Shown: in pieces, positions 36,521 to 45,482 of the stretch
Layout of the letters: the number at the start of each line of letters is the position of its first letter
Position numbering within the stretch: the stretch's first letter is position 1
From: Desulfobacterales bacterium
GTDB taxonomy: Bacteria > Desulfobacterota > Desulfobacteria > Desulfobacterales > UBA2156
DNA length: 45,554 nt
Direction: 5' to 3'
Assembly (NCBI GenBank): GCA_011049715.1
Contig: DRHF01000335.1
Location: forward strand, 1-45,554
Position numbers and translations under genes: made by a program
Notes under the pieces: generated by a model
What the model was told of the DNA's origin: nothing
The model's input: only the letters and a program-made list of their open reading frames with translations
The model's database searches: none

Positions 36521-37383
36521 GTCTCTTCCACCCCGAAGAGTCCGCCGGTCCTGAAGGATAGAACCAAGGCCACGAGGACCGTGGCAATAATCTTGGCAAG
36601 CGTAGGCGAAAAGAAGACGGACACCACCCCATCACTGATGCCCACCAAAAAGGCGGCGACCATCGTTCCCTTCAAGCTCCCGAGACCGCCGAGAACGACC
36701 ACGATGAAAGACATCAGGAGCGCGTCGAGGCCCATCAAGTAGTGGGCTTGCTGCACCGGGACCACCAAAGCCCCGGCAAGGGCGGTCAGTCCAGCGCCCA
36801 GTGCAAATACCAGCGGGTAGACTCGGTGCACCGGCACACCGAAGGCCTGGGCCATCTCTTGATTTTGCTGGGTGACACGCATGTAAAGGCCCGCTGTGGT
36901 TTTGGTCACCACGAGCCAAGTGGCTAGGAGGAGCATTGCCGAGATTCCGGCGACCACCAGTTTGTAGCCGGAATACCCGAACCAGGGGAAATCAACGCGG
37001 AAATAAAAGGGCGTGGTCACCGACCTCGCGTACGGGCCGTAGACGGTCAGCACCAGCTGCTGAATGATATACAAAAGACCGATTGTGGCGACAATGGTGC
37101 TCTCCGGACTATAATCGATTCGCCGGAGGACCAGGCGATCCGCGAGGTAAGCGATGCCTCCCACAATCAATGGTGCCGCAAGCAAGGCCACAAAATAGCC
37201 GCCGAACATCGTGGAGAAATACCATGCGATCACCGCACCCAGCATAAAGAACTCTCCATGGGCCACGTTTACAATACGCATCACCCCGAAGACCAGGGAG
37301 AGACCCAGGGCTGTGAGGGCCAGCACGAAGCTCGTGACGGTTCCTTCCAGCAGGGCAAGAAATAGATGTCCACCGAAACTCAT
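36517..37383 (-). CDS. Branched-chain amino acid-type ABC transporter permease (LivH-like)
   Basis: ALTALGLSLVFGVMRIVNVAHGEFFMLGA, VVLGGLGSLKGTMVAAFLVG. Confidence 0.92.
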   Translation of the reverse strand: MSFGGHLFLALLEGTVTSFVLALTALGLSLVFGVMRIVNVAHGEFFMLGAVIAWYFSTMFGGYFVALLAAPLIVGGIAYLADRLVLRRIDYSPESTIVATIGLLYIIQQLVLTVYGPYARSVTTPFYFRVDFPWFGYSGYKLVVAGISAMLLLATWLVVTKTTAGLYMRVTQQNQEMAQAFGVPVHRVYPLVFALGAGLTALAGALVVPVQQAHYLMGLDALLMSFIVVVLGGLGSLKGTMVAAFLVGISDGVVSVFFSPTLAKIIATVLVALVLSFRTGGLFGVEET

Positions 37384-37567
37384 TTGAGTACCCGATCGCC
37401 CGCTGATAGCAATGGAGCCAAAGATCCGGTCACCAAGTTGATCCTTCCACCGCTTGCGGGCGGGGAAGAGAAGCGGTTGGACGCGGGCACCGCCGTAGTG
37501 AAAGGCCGCGCGGCACGGTTCCGAACGGCCTGTAAGGGCCTGGTCATGGAAAAATCCAAATCAGTTC

Positions 37568-38905
37568 TTAGAAAGGCTGCGACCTGTAGTCCGCCTCGGG
37601 CTCGTATAGCGAATCCTCTATCTTGGTTCTGTGAATTACCTTTAGCCGCCGGTTTTCGACCTTCGATATGAACTGCTGGCCAAAGCTTTGATGGATCTGC
37701 CCGACGAATTTCTTGGGGCCCTGCGGATGCTGAATTCCCTCGTTGAATCCTTGAAAGTTTTCCAGGGTCTCGATGAGAGAACGGTAGTCCTTTGGGGTGG
37801 GATCCTTGTAACCGCTTTGTTCTACGGCCTCCTTGATGATAAACAAGGTTTCCCAGCATCCAAACATGTGCGAGTAAGTCGAGACGTCCTTTGGGTCCCC
37901 GAGACTCGCGCCGGCGTCGTTGACGCCCACCCGCTTTCGGTAAAACCGCTCATAGGGTGTGGGATAGCCATCGGCGTATCGCGGCAACGCCTCCCACAAA
38001 TAGGTACCTTCCAGGAACTCGAGCCCCGGGCTGGCGATATCCACCCCTTCCAAGGAGTCAATAAAACCGAAGATCTGGGGCTTCCTCGCGCCGAAGTATT
38101 CGCCCATCTCCTTGACGAAGGTGAGTACCCCAGGCCCTACCATCACATGGTACAACACATCCGTGTCAGCGGGCACCCGTGCGAAATATTTGGTGAAAGA
38201 AGTTTCAGTCGGCGGAATGGCGAGCCGGGCCCGGATGGTGCCGCCAAGCCTGGGAACCGCCTGCCCAAGGAAGTCCCGGTGGTCGTACCCGAAGGCATAG
38301 TCTGGAAAAATCATGGAGACCTTCTTTCCGAGGTTATTGACCATCCAGGATGAGATACCGGTGACTTGTGCGCGGACGTCTGTAATACCGGGCTGGAAAA
38401 CGTAGCGGTTTAGTTTGCCTGAGGCCACATGGTATCCCTCACTCACCACGAAATAGGGGATCTTCAACTCTCCCGCCCTAGGGGCCGACGCCATCACCAC
38501 ATGGGAGAAAAGCGTCCCATAGACAAAATCCACCTTGTGGTGAACGGCGAGTTTCTCCACGACCTCCGCTCCTCTCATCGGATCCGTGCCATCGTCCTCG
38601 GCAATGAGTTGGACGGGTCTTCCGGCGATTCCACCCGTCTCATTGATCAGCTTCACTGCAGCCGTCGTGGTTCGTTCATACCATCGCCCGTAGGCGGCTC
38701 CAATGCCTGTCCTGTGGACCTGGAACCCGATCTTTATCGGTCTCTTTCCCGATGCTGCCCAGGCCGAATTGGCGAGTCCACGGGAAGACTTTCCTAAAGG
38801 CAAAGAAAGGCCGGCAACACCGGCACCCAATAGCGCCCCTGCGGTCTTGAGGGCGCTCCTTCTGGTGATGTTTCGTGATCCCTTGGATTTTTTTCCGTTC
38901 TCCAT
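37568..38905 (-). CDS. Branched-chain amino acid-type ABC transporter substrate-binding protein with Tat-like signal
   Basis: N-terminus NITRRSALKTAGALLGAGVAGLSL; periplasmic type-1 binding fold (IKIGFQVHRTGIGAAYGRWYERTTTAAVKLINETGGIAGRPVQLIAEDDGTDP). Confidence 0.9.
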   Translation of the reverse strand: MENGKKSKGSRNITRRSALKTAGALLGAGVAGLSLPLGKSSRGLANSAWAASGKRPIKIGFQVHRTGIGAAYGRWYERTTTAAVKLINETGGIAGRPVQLIAEDDGTDPMRGAEVVEKLAVHHKVDFVYGTLFSHVVMASAPRAGELKIPYFVVSEGYHVASGKLNRYVFQPGITDVRAQVTGISSWMVNNLGKKVSMIFPDYAFGYDHRDFLGQAVPRLGGTIRARLAIPPTETSFTKYFARVPADTDVLYHVMVGPGVLTFVKEMGEYFGARKPQIFGFIDSLEGVDIASPGLEFLEGTYLWEALPRYADGYPTPYERFYRKRVGVNDAGASLGDPKDVSTYSHMFGCWETLFIIKEAVEQSGYKDPTPKDYRSLIETLENFQGFNEGIQHPQGPKKFVGQIHQSFGQQFISKVENRRLKVIHRTKIEDSLYEPEADYRSQPF

Positions 38906-39084
38906 GGCTGACCTCCTTTATGTGGGTGTGATAGGTTCCCGTCTTCGGCCCAGCCCTCGACGATACCTCTGTGGTGCGCCTATTATGGTTTCCATTGGGG
39001 GGCAGTGCGCCAGATCAAACGGACCTGAACAAGGCGCCGCCGGCATGACGTCGCGCAGCGAAGACGAATGATAATAACAGCAAA

Positions 39085-39139
39085 TGATAAGAATTCCCTT
39101 TTTTAAAGAAAGCATAGGGAAACCCGCTTTGTGTGTCAA
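39085..39139 (-). promoter_or_regulatory. Predicted sigma-70 promoter plus downstream box for the LIV-type operon, matching 29845-29901
   Basis: Minus strand: TTGACA (39139-39134), 17-nt spacer, TATGCT (39116-39111), then AAAGGGAATTCTTATCA (39101-39085). Confidence 0.7.
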
Positions 39140-39181
39140 TACCAAAAAAAAGCCGTAAGCGCAGAAAGAATTGCTTAAAAA

Positions 39182-40666
39182 CTACACCCAACGTGCCGTG
39201 ATGGTCTTTTCGTCCATGAACATCCTCATGGAGGCCATCCTTGATTTCGCGGTTCCAACAAACGATTCTCTTCTCGACCCCAGGGGAAAGAAAGCGTAGG
39301 GTTGTGCAACGCCCACATTGACTCCCACGTTTCCCACATTCACTTCCCTGATGAATCGGCGTGCATTTTTTCCATTACCGGTCATGATACACGCCGAGTG
39401 TCCCACATTGGTTTTGGTGTTGATCCAGTCGATGGCCTGTTTTAGGCTTTCGCCCCTGATCAACGCTGCCACCGGTCCAAATGCCTCCTCCTTGGCCATC
39501 GGCATGTCAACATTTACATCTTCAATAATGGTCGGCCCAAGGAAGTAGCCGTTCGGGTAGCCCTCCACCTTTACCGATCTGCCATCAAGCACCATCTTCG
39601 CGCCTTCCGACAGGGACCTGTCGATCCATTGTATCACCTTTTCCTTACCGGCCAAGGTGGCCATCGGACCGTTCTCCACGGTATCATCGAGACCATAACC
39701 AAGTTTCATTTTTGCGGAAGCTTCCTTAAATGAGGTTTTTATTTCTTCGTACCTGTCTCCAATAATGACCACATTATCCACGCCCAAACATCGCTGTCCG
39801 GCTAATCCAAAACACGATCTCATCAGCCATTCGGTTCCCATTTCCATATCTGCATCAGGCATAATGACGAGATGATTTTTTCCATTTCCATTGATCGAGG
39901 ATGTCTTCCCCAGTTTTCCGCACATTTCGAAAAGATCCTTGCCTGCTACATTGGACCCGATAAACCCAACTCCTTTGATGTCGGGGTGAGATAAAATTTC
40001 CCTGTTAATCTGTCTGCCCCCGTGGACCAGATTGATTACACCCGGCGGGAAGCCCACTTCCAATGCGACCTTGCAAATGGCTTCTGCAGCCACCGGGTCC
40101 TGCCGGCTTGGGCTGACGACAACCGTACACCCGGCAGCCAGAGCATAGGGAACAAAGGATGACCAGGCATGCATCGGAATGTTCCCGGGTGTGACAATGA
40201 GAAAAGCGCCCAACGGTTCCCAGATGAGATATTGATCGATGCCGCCGGCGAGTTGATCCATATGTTCGTTCTGTTTTGCCAGCCCATACAAAGCCGTGCA
40301 TGCGGATTCAATGTTCTCGATGACCCGCCTGACCGAACCGATGGCTTCTCCGATGGTCCTGCCATGGTCCTGGGATAGAATGCGGGTAAGTTCATCAAAG
40401 TTGTTTTCGAACACGGCGCGCATGTCAAAAAGCATCCGGGCCCTTTCCCGCATCGGCACATTCCGCCATTCCTGAAAGGCCCGGTGTGCTGCTTCGGCTG
40501 CTGCAAGAGCCTCTTTTTTTGTGGCAGAGGGAAATTCTGCGATCACCTCATCTGTCGCCGGATTCGTATCCTGTTGGATGTCGGTCGATTGCGAAACAAT
40601 CCACTCCCCGTCAATAAGGATTTTCAGCTTTCCGTAATGCTTTTTCACTTCAGGTAACAACGGCAT
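39182..40666 (-). CDS. Aldehyde dehydrogenase family protein (methylmalonate-semialdehyde dehydrogenase/MmsA-like)
   Basis: NPATDEVIAEFPSATKKEALAAAEAAHRAFQEW, FIGSNVAGKDLFE, GLAGQRCLGVDNVVIIG catalytic Cys. Confidence 0.9.
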   Translation of the reverse strand: MPLLPEVKKHYGKLKILIDGEWIVSQSTDIQQDTNPATDEVIAEFPSATKKEALAAAEAAHRAFQEWRNVPMRERARMLFDMRAVFENNFDELTRILSQDHGRTIGEAIGSVRRVIENIESACTALYGLAKQNEHMDQLAGGIDQYLIWEPLGAFLIVTPGNIPMHAWSSFVPYALAAGCTVVVSPSRQDPVAAEAICKVALEVGFPPGVINLVHGGRQINREILSHPDIKGVGFIGSNVAGKDLFEMCGKLGKTSSINGNGKNHLVIMPDADMEMGTEWLMRSCFGLAGQRCLGVDNVVIIGDRYEEIKTSFKEASAKMKLGYGLDDTVENGPMATLAGKEKVIQWIDRSLSEGAKMVLDGRSVKVEGYPNGYFLGPTIIEDVNVDMPMAKEEAFGPVAALIRGESLKQAIDWINTKTNVGHSACIMTGNGKNARRFIREVNVGNVGVNVGVAQPYAFFPLGSRRESFVGTAKSRMASMRMFMDEKTITARWV

Positions 40667-40973
40667 GATATTCTCCTTTGTTCATTCTTTATTTTCAATT
40701 GAATATGGCTTTCGGCGATCTGTCCTGCACAGAAATCCGGCTTGTTCAGGCGTTAAAAAGAGAAAAAGACCTGGCATTTATATTCTGTTCCATGCATTTA
40801 ATGATTTTGGTCTGCAATAAACCATTCATCTTGTCAAGGGAAGAATAAAGCGGGGAAAAAGATATTTTTCAGGATACTTTTTGCTTGGACTTCAACCACA
40901 TCACCTTTATGGTCTCTATTTTAACAAAATTAGGTTCAAAATTGGTGATTTCAGGAATGCGCACATATTTTTC

Positions 40974-41002
40974 TTGACCTTGAAAACGGATCAAATTATA
41001 TC
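40974..41002 (+). promoter_or_regulatory. Predicted sigma-70 promoter for the second substrate-binding protein
   Basis: TTGACC (40974-40979), 17-nt spacer, TATATC (40997-41002). Confidence 0.5.
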
Positions 41003-41048
41003 TTTCTATCCAGATCTTAAGTTTTAACCATAAAATGAAGGAGGAGTT

Positions 41049-42242
41049 ATGAAGAAACGACTTGTTTTAGCCAGTATTTTGGTGTTCTCATTCGCCTTTA
41101 TTTCCGGCGCATTAGCTGCGGAGATCAAAATAGGGATCATCCTCGGCTTCACGGGGCCGATTGAATCGCTGACGCCGGACATGGCCACTTCCGCGGAACT
41201 GGCCATAAAAGAAGCCTCCGATTCCGGTCAGCTTCTAGGCGGGCGGAAGATCGTGGCAATTCGTGCCGACTCGACCTGCGTCGATGCAGGGGCCGCAACG
41301 ACAGCGGCCGAAAGGCTGATAACCTCGGACAAGGTGGCAGCCATCGTGGGCGCTGACTGTTCCGGTGTGACCACCGCCATCGTCAACAACGTCGCGGTTC
41401 CGAACGGCGTGCCGATTATTTCCCCCTCGGCCACCTCGCCGGCGCTGACGACGATTGCCGACAACGGCTACTTTTTCCGCACTGCCCCTTCGGACGCGCG
41501 CCAAGGTCAGGTGATCGCCCAGATCACTATCGATAAAGGGATCAAGGAAGTCGCGGTGACCTTCACCAAAAACGATTACGGCCAGGGTCTGGCAGATTCT
41601 TTTGTCGGCGCCTTCAAGGCTCTTGGCGGCAAGGTTACTGCCGTGGTGCCCCATGAAGACGGCAAGGCGGACTATTCCGCTGAAGTTGGCACTCTGAATG
41701 CTGCAGGAGCCGATGTTCTCGCCGTTTTCGGGTATGTGGACCAGGGTGGTCGGCACATGATCCAGACTTCCCTGGACAGTGGTGCTTTCGACAAGTTCAT
41801 CCTGGCAGACGGCATGTATGGCGATTCCCTGATGAAGAACATCGACGGGGATATCACCGGTACTTTCGGTACGGTTCCAGGTACCGATTCGAAAGGTTCG
41901 CAAAGCTTTGGGGTGATGTCAAAATCTGCCGGGATCAAGGTCGGCGGACCCTTCACCGCGGAATCCTATGACGCGGCGGCTCTGCTGATCCTGGCCATAC
42001 AGTCCGCGGGTTCCACCGACGGTGCGGCGATTGCCTCGAATGTCATGGCGGTGGCCAATGCTCCCGGCGAGAAGATCATGCCCGGCGAACTGGCCAAGGG
42101 GCTCAAAATCCTAGCCAAGGGCGGCGCCGTGGACTACGTCGGCGCCTCCAACGTGGAATTCACCGGGGTCGGTGAAGCTTCCGGTTCCTACAAGGAATAC
42201 GAAATCCGGAACAAGACGTTCCAGACAGTCAAGTTCCATTAA
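41049..42242 (+). CDS. Branched-chain amino acid-type ABC transporter substrate-binding protein (second system)
   Basis: Sec signal peptide; IKIGIILGFTGPIESLTPDMATSAELAIKEA, VAAIVGADCSGVTTAIVNNVAVPNGVPIISPSATSPALT. Confidence 0.93.
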   Translation: MKKRLVLASILVFSFAFISGALAAEIKIGIILGFTGPIESLTPDMATSAELAIKEASDSGQLLGGRKIVAIRADSTCVDAGAATTAAERLITSDKVAAIVGADCSGVTTAIVNNVAVPNGVPIISPSATSPALTTIADNGYFFRTAPSDARQGQVIAQITIDKGIKEVAVTFTKNDYGQGLADSFVGAFKALGGKVTAVVPHEDGKADYSAEVGTLNAAGADVLAVFGYVDQGGRHMIQTSLDSGAFDKFILADGMYGDSLMKNIDGDITGTFGTVPGTDSKGSQSFGVMSKSAGIKVGGPFTAESYDAAALLILAIQSAGSTDGAAIASNVMAVANAPGEKIMPGELAKGLKILAKGGAVDYVGASNVEFTGVGEASGSYKEYEIRNKTFQTVKFH

Positions 42243-42257
42243 ATTCTTTCCTCTATA

Positions 42258-42292
42258 AACCCTGGCCCGGTTCCCCGAACCGGACCAGGGTT
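42258..42292. terminator. Rho-independent terminator between convergent genes
   Basis: AACCCTGGcCCGGTTc-ccc-gAACCGGaCCAGGGTT hairpin followed by ctttctgt. Confidence 0.75.
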
Positions 42293-42306
42293 CTTTCTGT
42301 CACTTT

Positions 42307-43671
42307 TCAGCTTCTCTTTGGAGCCTGTTCCGGCAACACTCCCCTGGGGCTGAATCTCAGCACCAGCACCAGGATCAGTCCCATCAACACCATTCTCATG
42401 TGCGGAGCGACCTCCAGCAGGTGCTGACGCAGCGGGTTGGTTTCGGCAAGCATGGAGTTGACGAGCCCCACCAGCCAGAGGGCGGCGGGTTCCGCTTCGA
42501 TCCAGAGAAACCAGGTGATGAACGCTCCGATCACGGAGCCCAGATTGTTGCCGCTGCCACCAATGACGACCATGACCCAGATCAGAAAAGTGAAGCGCAG
42601 CGGAATGTAGGATCCTGGAGTAAACTGTCCATCCAGGGTGGTCAGCATCGCACCGGCGATACCGATTACCGCCGAACCGATGATGAACACCTGGCGGTGG
42701 CGGTTTGTCACGTCTTTGCCAAGCGCGGCGGCGGCCACCTCATTGTCGCGGATCGCGCGCAACATCCTGCCCCAGGGAGAGTTCAGCGCGAGCATCGCCA
42801 AAGCCAGAATCATCAGAAGCACGGCAAGAAAAAGGGCTGAGTAACAGAGTTTGACAAAAATTCCCGAGCTTAGACGAATTACCTCGCGGAGGGCATCCGA
42901 GCCCGCACCGCTTTCCACGAGGCTGCTTTCGTGAAACCACTTGACCAGGGAGACGAACCATTCGGTCTGCTGCAGTTCGACCTCGTAGGGAACCGGGCGC
43001 TCGAGTCCCGTCACGTTTTTCACCCCGCGGGTCAGCCAGTCCTCGTTCTTGAGGACGGAAATCATGATTTCGGAAATACCGAGGGTGGCGATGGCAAAAT
43101 AATCGGAACGCAACCCGAGGGCGATCCGACCCACCAGCCAGGCCAATCCGGCAGCCGCCAATCCACCGGCTGCCCAGGAGAATAGCACCGGCAGACCAAG
43201 ACCTCCGAGAAACCCGGTTTTGGCGGTTTCCACGGCTTCGATGCTCGATGAGGCTTCTTCGTAAAAAAAACGTATAAAACCGTATCCCACCAGTACCACG
43301 GCCGTCAGGCTCAGTGAGCGGGCGCGTCCAGGGCGCATCCGTTTCCAGACCAGCAGCCCCAGGACGATGGTCATGACGAGGGCGGCGAATGCGATGCCAA
43401 GTTCCGTGCCTCCCGCGTCCCAGGCTTTCCTGACCGGAGAATAAGAGATCAGCACCGCTGCCAGTCCTCCCACCGCAGTGGAGGCCATCACCCCGGCATT
43501 GAACAGCCCGGCATAACCCCACTGCATGTTGAGCCCCATCGACATGATCGCCGAGATCAGGCAGAGATTGAAGATCGCCAGCATCACGTTCCAGGACTGG
43601 CCGAACCCCACCGCCAACAGCAGCACGGCCATGATTGAAAAGCAGATGGTTGCCCTAACAGTCTGGTTCAC
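42307..43671 (-). CDS. Branched-chain amino acid-type ABC transporter permease (LivM-like, extended)
   Basis: MGLNMQWGYAGLFNAGVMASTAVGGL, MLRAIRDNEVAAAALGKDVTNRHRQVFIIG. Confidence 0.92.
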   Translation of the reverse strand: MNQTVRATICFSIMAVLLLAVGFGQSWNVMLAIFNLCLISAIMSMGLNMQWGYAGLFNAGVMASTAVGGLAAVLISYSPVRKAWDAGGTELGIAFAALVMTIVLGLLVWKRMRPGRARSLSLTAVVLVGYGFIRFFYEEASSSIEAVETAKTGFLGGLGLPVLFSWAAGGLAAAGLAWLVGRIALGLRSDYFAIATLGISEIMISVLKNEDWLTRGVKNVTGLERPVPYEVELQQTEWFVSLVKWFHESSLVESGAGSDALREVIRLSSGIFVKLCYSALFLAVLLMILALAMLALNSPWGRMLRAIRDNEVAAAALGKDVTNRHRQVFIIGSAVIGIAGAMLTTLDGQFTPGSYIPLRFTFLIWVMVVIGGSGNNLGSVIGAFITWFLWIEAEPAALWLVGLVNSMLAETNPLRQHLLEVAPHMRMVLMGLILVLVLRFSPRGVLPEQAPKRS

Positions 43672-44690
43672 AGCACTCTCCCGCGCAGAATCCCGGTCGG
43701 TCTTACTAAAAGGACCAGGACGAGGATCAGAAAGGACACCGCGAATTTGTAGTCCGTGCCCAGAAACTGTATCAGTCCGTCCGGCGCCATGTCGGAGGGC
43801 AGGAGGTATTTCAGAAATTTCTTGAACGCATAGGTCGCGGTCACCTCCGAGAAGGCGATGATGTACCCGCCAATAATCGCTCCGACGGGCTGACCGATGC
43901 CGCCAACGATGGCGGCGGCAAATATTGGCAGAAGCAGGTGAAAGTAGACCATCGGTTTGAAACTCTTGTCCAGCCCGTAGAGCACCCCGGCCAAAGTCGC
44001 CAAGGTTGCCGTGATGACCCAGGTCACCATCACAATGCGTTCCGGATTGATGCCCGAAAGAAGGGCCAGATCTTCATTGTCGGAAAAAGCGCGCATCGCC
44101 TTGCCCGTTCGGGTGCGCTGGAGAAACCAGAACAGCAGCAGCACTGCCAGAACCGCCAGAATGACGGTCAGCACCTGGGTCTGTTTCAGCGCCAGGCCCT
44201 CGCTCAAGCCCGTCATTTTTTTGAAAGCCCCGGCCTTGATCAGGAATTTCTGTCCGTCCCTGAATAGAATTTCATCGGGGCCGATGATCATCCGGATGAT
44301 GCCGTTCAGCATGAACATCACCCCCACCGATGCGATGACGAAGATCACCGGGCGGCTCTTGCGCAGGCGGTAAAAACGGAAGACGGAACGCTCGGTGGCA
44401 AGGGCCAGCAACATGGTTATCAGAATCGCCAGGGGCAGAGCCAGCAGTGCCGTGGGGAAGAAACCGGCGGTGAAGCCCATGGACTGGAACCACCAGGTGA
44501 TGAAAATGGTGCACATGGTCCCGAAGGCCATCATCTCCCCATGGTAAAAGTTGGCGAAGCGCAGGATGCCGAAAATCAGCGTAACCCCCACCGCGCCGAG
44601 AGCCAGCTGGGATCCATAAGATAAGGAGGGGATCAGCACATAGTTCGAGAGTAAAACCAGGGCATTCAGCAGATCTGTCGTGTATTCCAA
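43668..44690 (-). CDS. Branched-chain amino acid-type ABC transporter permease (LivH-like)
   Basis: LALGAVGVTLIFGILRFANFYHGEMMAFG, AIVGGIGQPVGAIIGGYIIAFSE. Confidence 0.92.
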   Translation of the reverse strand: MEYTTDLLNALVLLSNYVLIPSLSYGSQLALGAVGVTLIFGILRFANFYHGEMMAFGTMCTIFITWWFQSMGFTAGFFPTALLALPLAILITMLLALATERSVFRFYRLRKSRPVIFVIASVGVMFMLNGIIRMIIGPDEILFRDGQKFLIKAGAFKKMTGLSEGLALKQTQVLTVILAVLAVLLLFWFLQRTRTGKAMRAFSDNEDLALLSGINPERIVMVTWVITATLATLAGVLYGLDKSFKPMVYFHLLLPIFAAAIVGGIGQPVGAIIGGYIIAFSEVTATYAFKKFLKYLLPSDMAPDGLIQFLGTDYKFAVSFLILVLVLLVRPTGILRGRVL

Positions 44691-44716
44691 ATCCTTGTCC
44701 TCAACTATATCGGGGG

Positions 44717-45421
44717 TCAGCCCCCCAGAAAGGAGCGGCGCACTTCGGCATTGGCCAGCAGTGCCTCGCCGGTGTCGGTGAAGCGGTTTTCTCCGGTGAC
44801 CAGCACGAACCCGTGATCGGCAATACTCAGTGCCTGACGGGCATTCTGTTCGACCATCAGCACGGCAATGCCGGTGCGTTTCACTTCAAGGATGCGTTCA
44901 AACAGTTCATCCATCACAATCGGTGAAACTCCCGCAGTCGGTTCGTCAAGCATCAGCACACTCGGCAGGGTCATCAGCGCGCGTCCGACCGCCACCTGCT
45001 GACGCTGGCCTCCGGAAAGTTCTCCGGCCGCCTGCCTGCGCCTGTCCTTGAGCACAGGAAATAGCTCGAAGACCCTCTCCATGGTCCCTGAGATGTCGTC
45101 CCGGCGCAGGTAGGCGCCCATCTCCAGGTTTTCCTCGACGGTGAGGGTGACGAAGACGTTGTGAGTCTGGGGCACGAAGGCCATCCCGCGTTGCACCCGC
45201 TGCTGGGGTGAAAGTCCGGTGATGTCTTCGCCTTTGAGAAGCACTTTCCCCTCCCGTGGCTTGAGCAGTCCGAGCATGGCCCTCATGGCGGTGGATTTCC
45301 CCGCGCCGTTGGGACCCACCACCACCGCGATTTCACCACGGTCCACGGAAATTGTGCAGTCCTTGAGAATGTCCGCACCTCCGTAACCGCCGGTCATGCG
45401 TTCGCCGATCAGGTAGCTCAT
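44717..45421 (-). CDS. Branched-chain amino acid-type ABC transporter ATP-binding protein (LivF-like)
   Basis: GPNGAGKSTAMRAMLGLLKP, LSGGQRQQVAVGRALMTLPSVLMLDEPTAGVSP. Confidence 0.93.
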   Translation of the reverse strand: MSYLIGERMTGGYGGADILKDCTISVDRGEIAVVVGPNGAGKSTAMRAMLGLLKPREGKVLLKGEDITGLSPQQRVQRGMAFVPQTHNVFVTLTVEENLEMGAYLRRDDISGTMERVFELFPVLKDRRRQAAGELSGGQRQQVAVGRALMTLPSVLMLDEPTAGVSPIVMDELFERILEVKRTGIAVLMVEQNARQALSIADHGFVLVTGENRFTDTGEALLANAEVRRSFLGG

Positions 45422-45482
45422 GAAACCTCCCCCCCCTTTTCCAAAGAGGCGTTAGGGGGTGGTTGTTTCCGCACTCCGTGGC

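Noticed and set aside
36018-36635. 205-aa minus-strand ORF overlapping LivM/LivH in another frame
   Set aside because: Out-of-frame overlap with two coupled permease genes; composition is Arg/Pro/Ser-rich.
37688-38353. 221-aa plus-strand ORF opposite the Tat-like substrate-binding protein
   Set aside because: Antisense to a well-supported gene; no motif.
40680-41040. Sigma-54-type promoter (ctggcatttatattctgttcc) between the aldehyde dehydrogenase and SBP genes
   Set aside because: Only the GG-like half resembles the consensus; the -12 GC element and spacing do not fit. A sigma-70 match at 40974-41002 is better.
41235-41903. 222-aa minus-strand ORF within the second substrate-binding protein
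   Set aside because: Fully antisense to a convincing SBP gene; no recognisable family.
42740-43522. 260-aa minus-strand ORF overlapping the LivM-like gene in another frame
   Set aside because: Arg/Gly/Ser-rich out-of-frame translation of a GC-rich permease gene.
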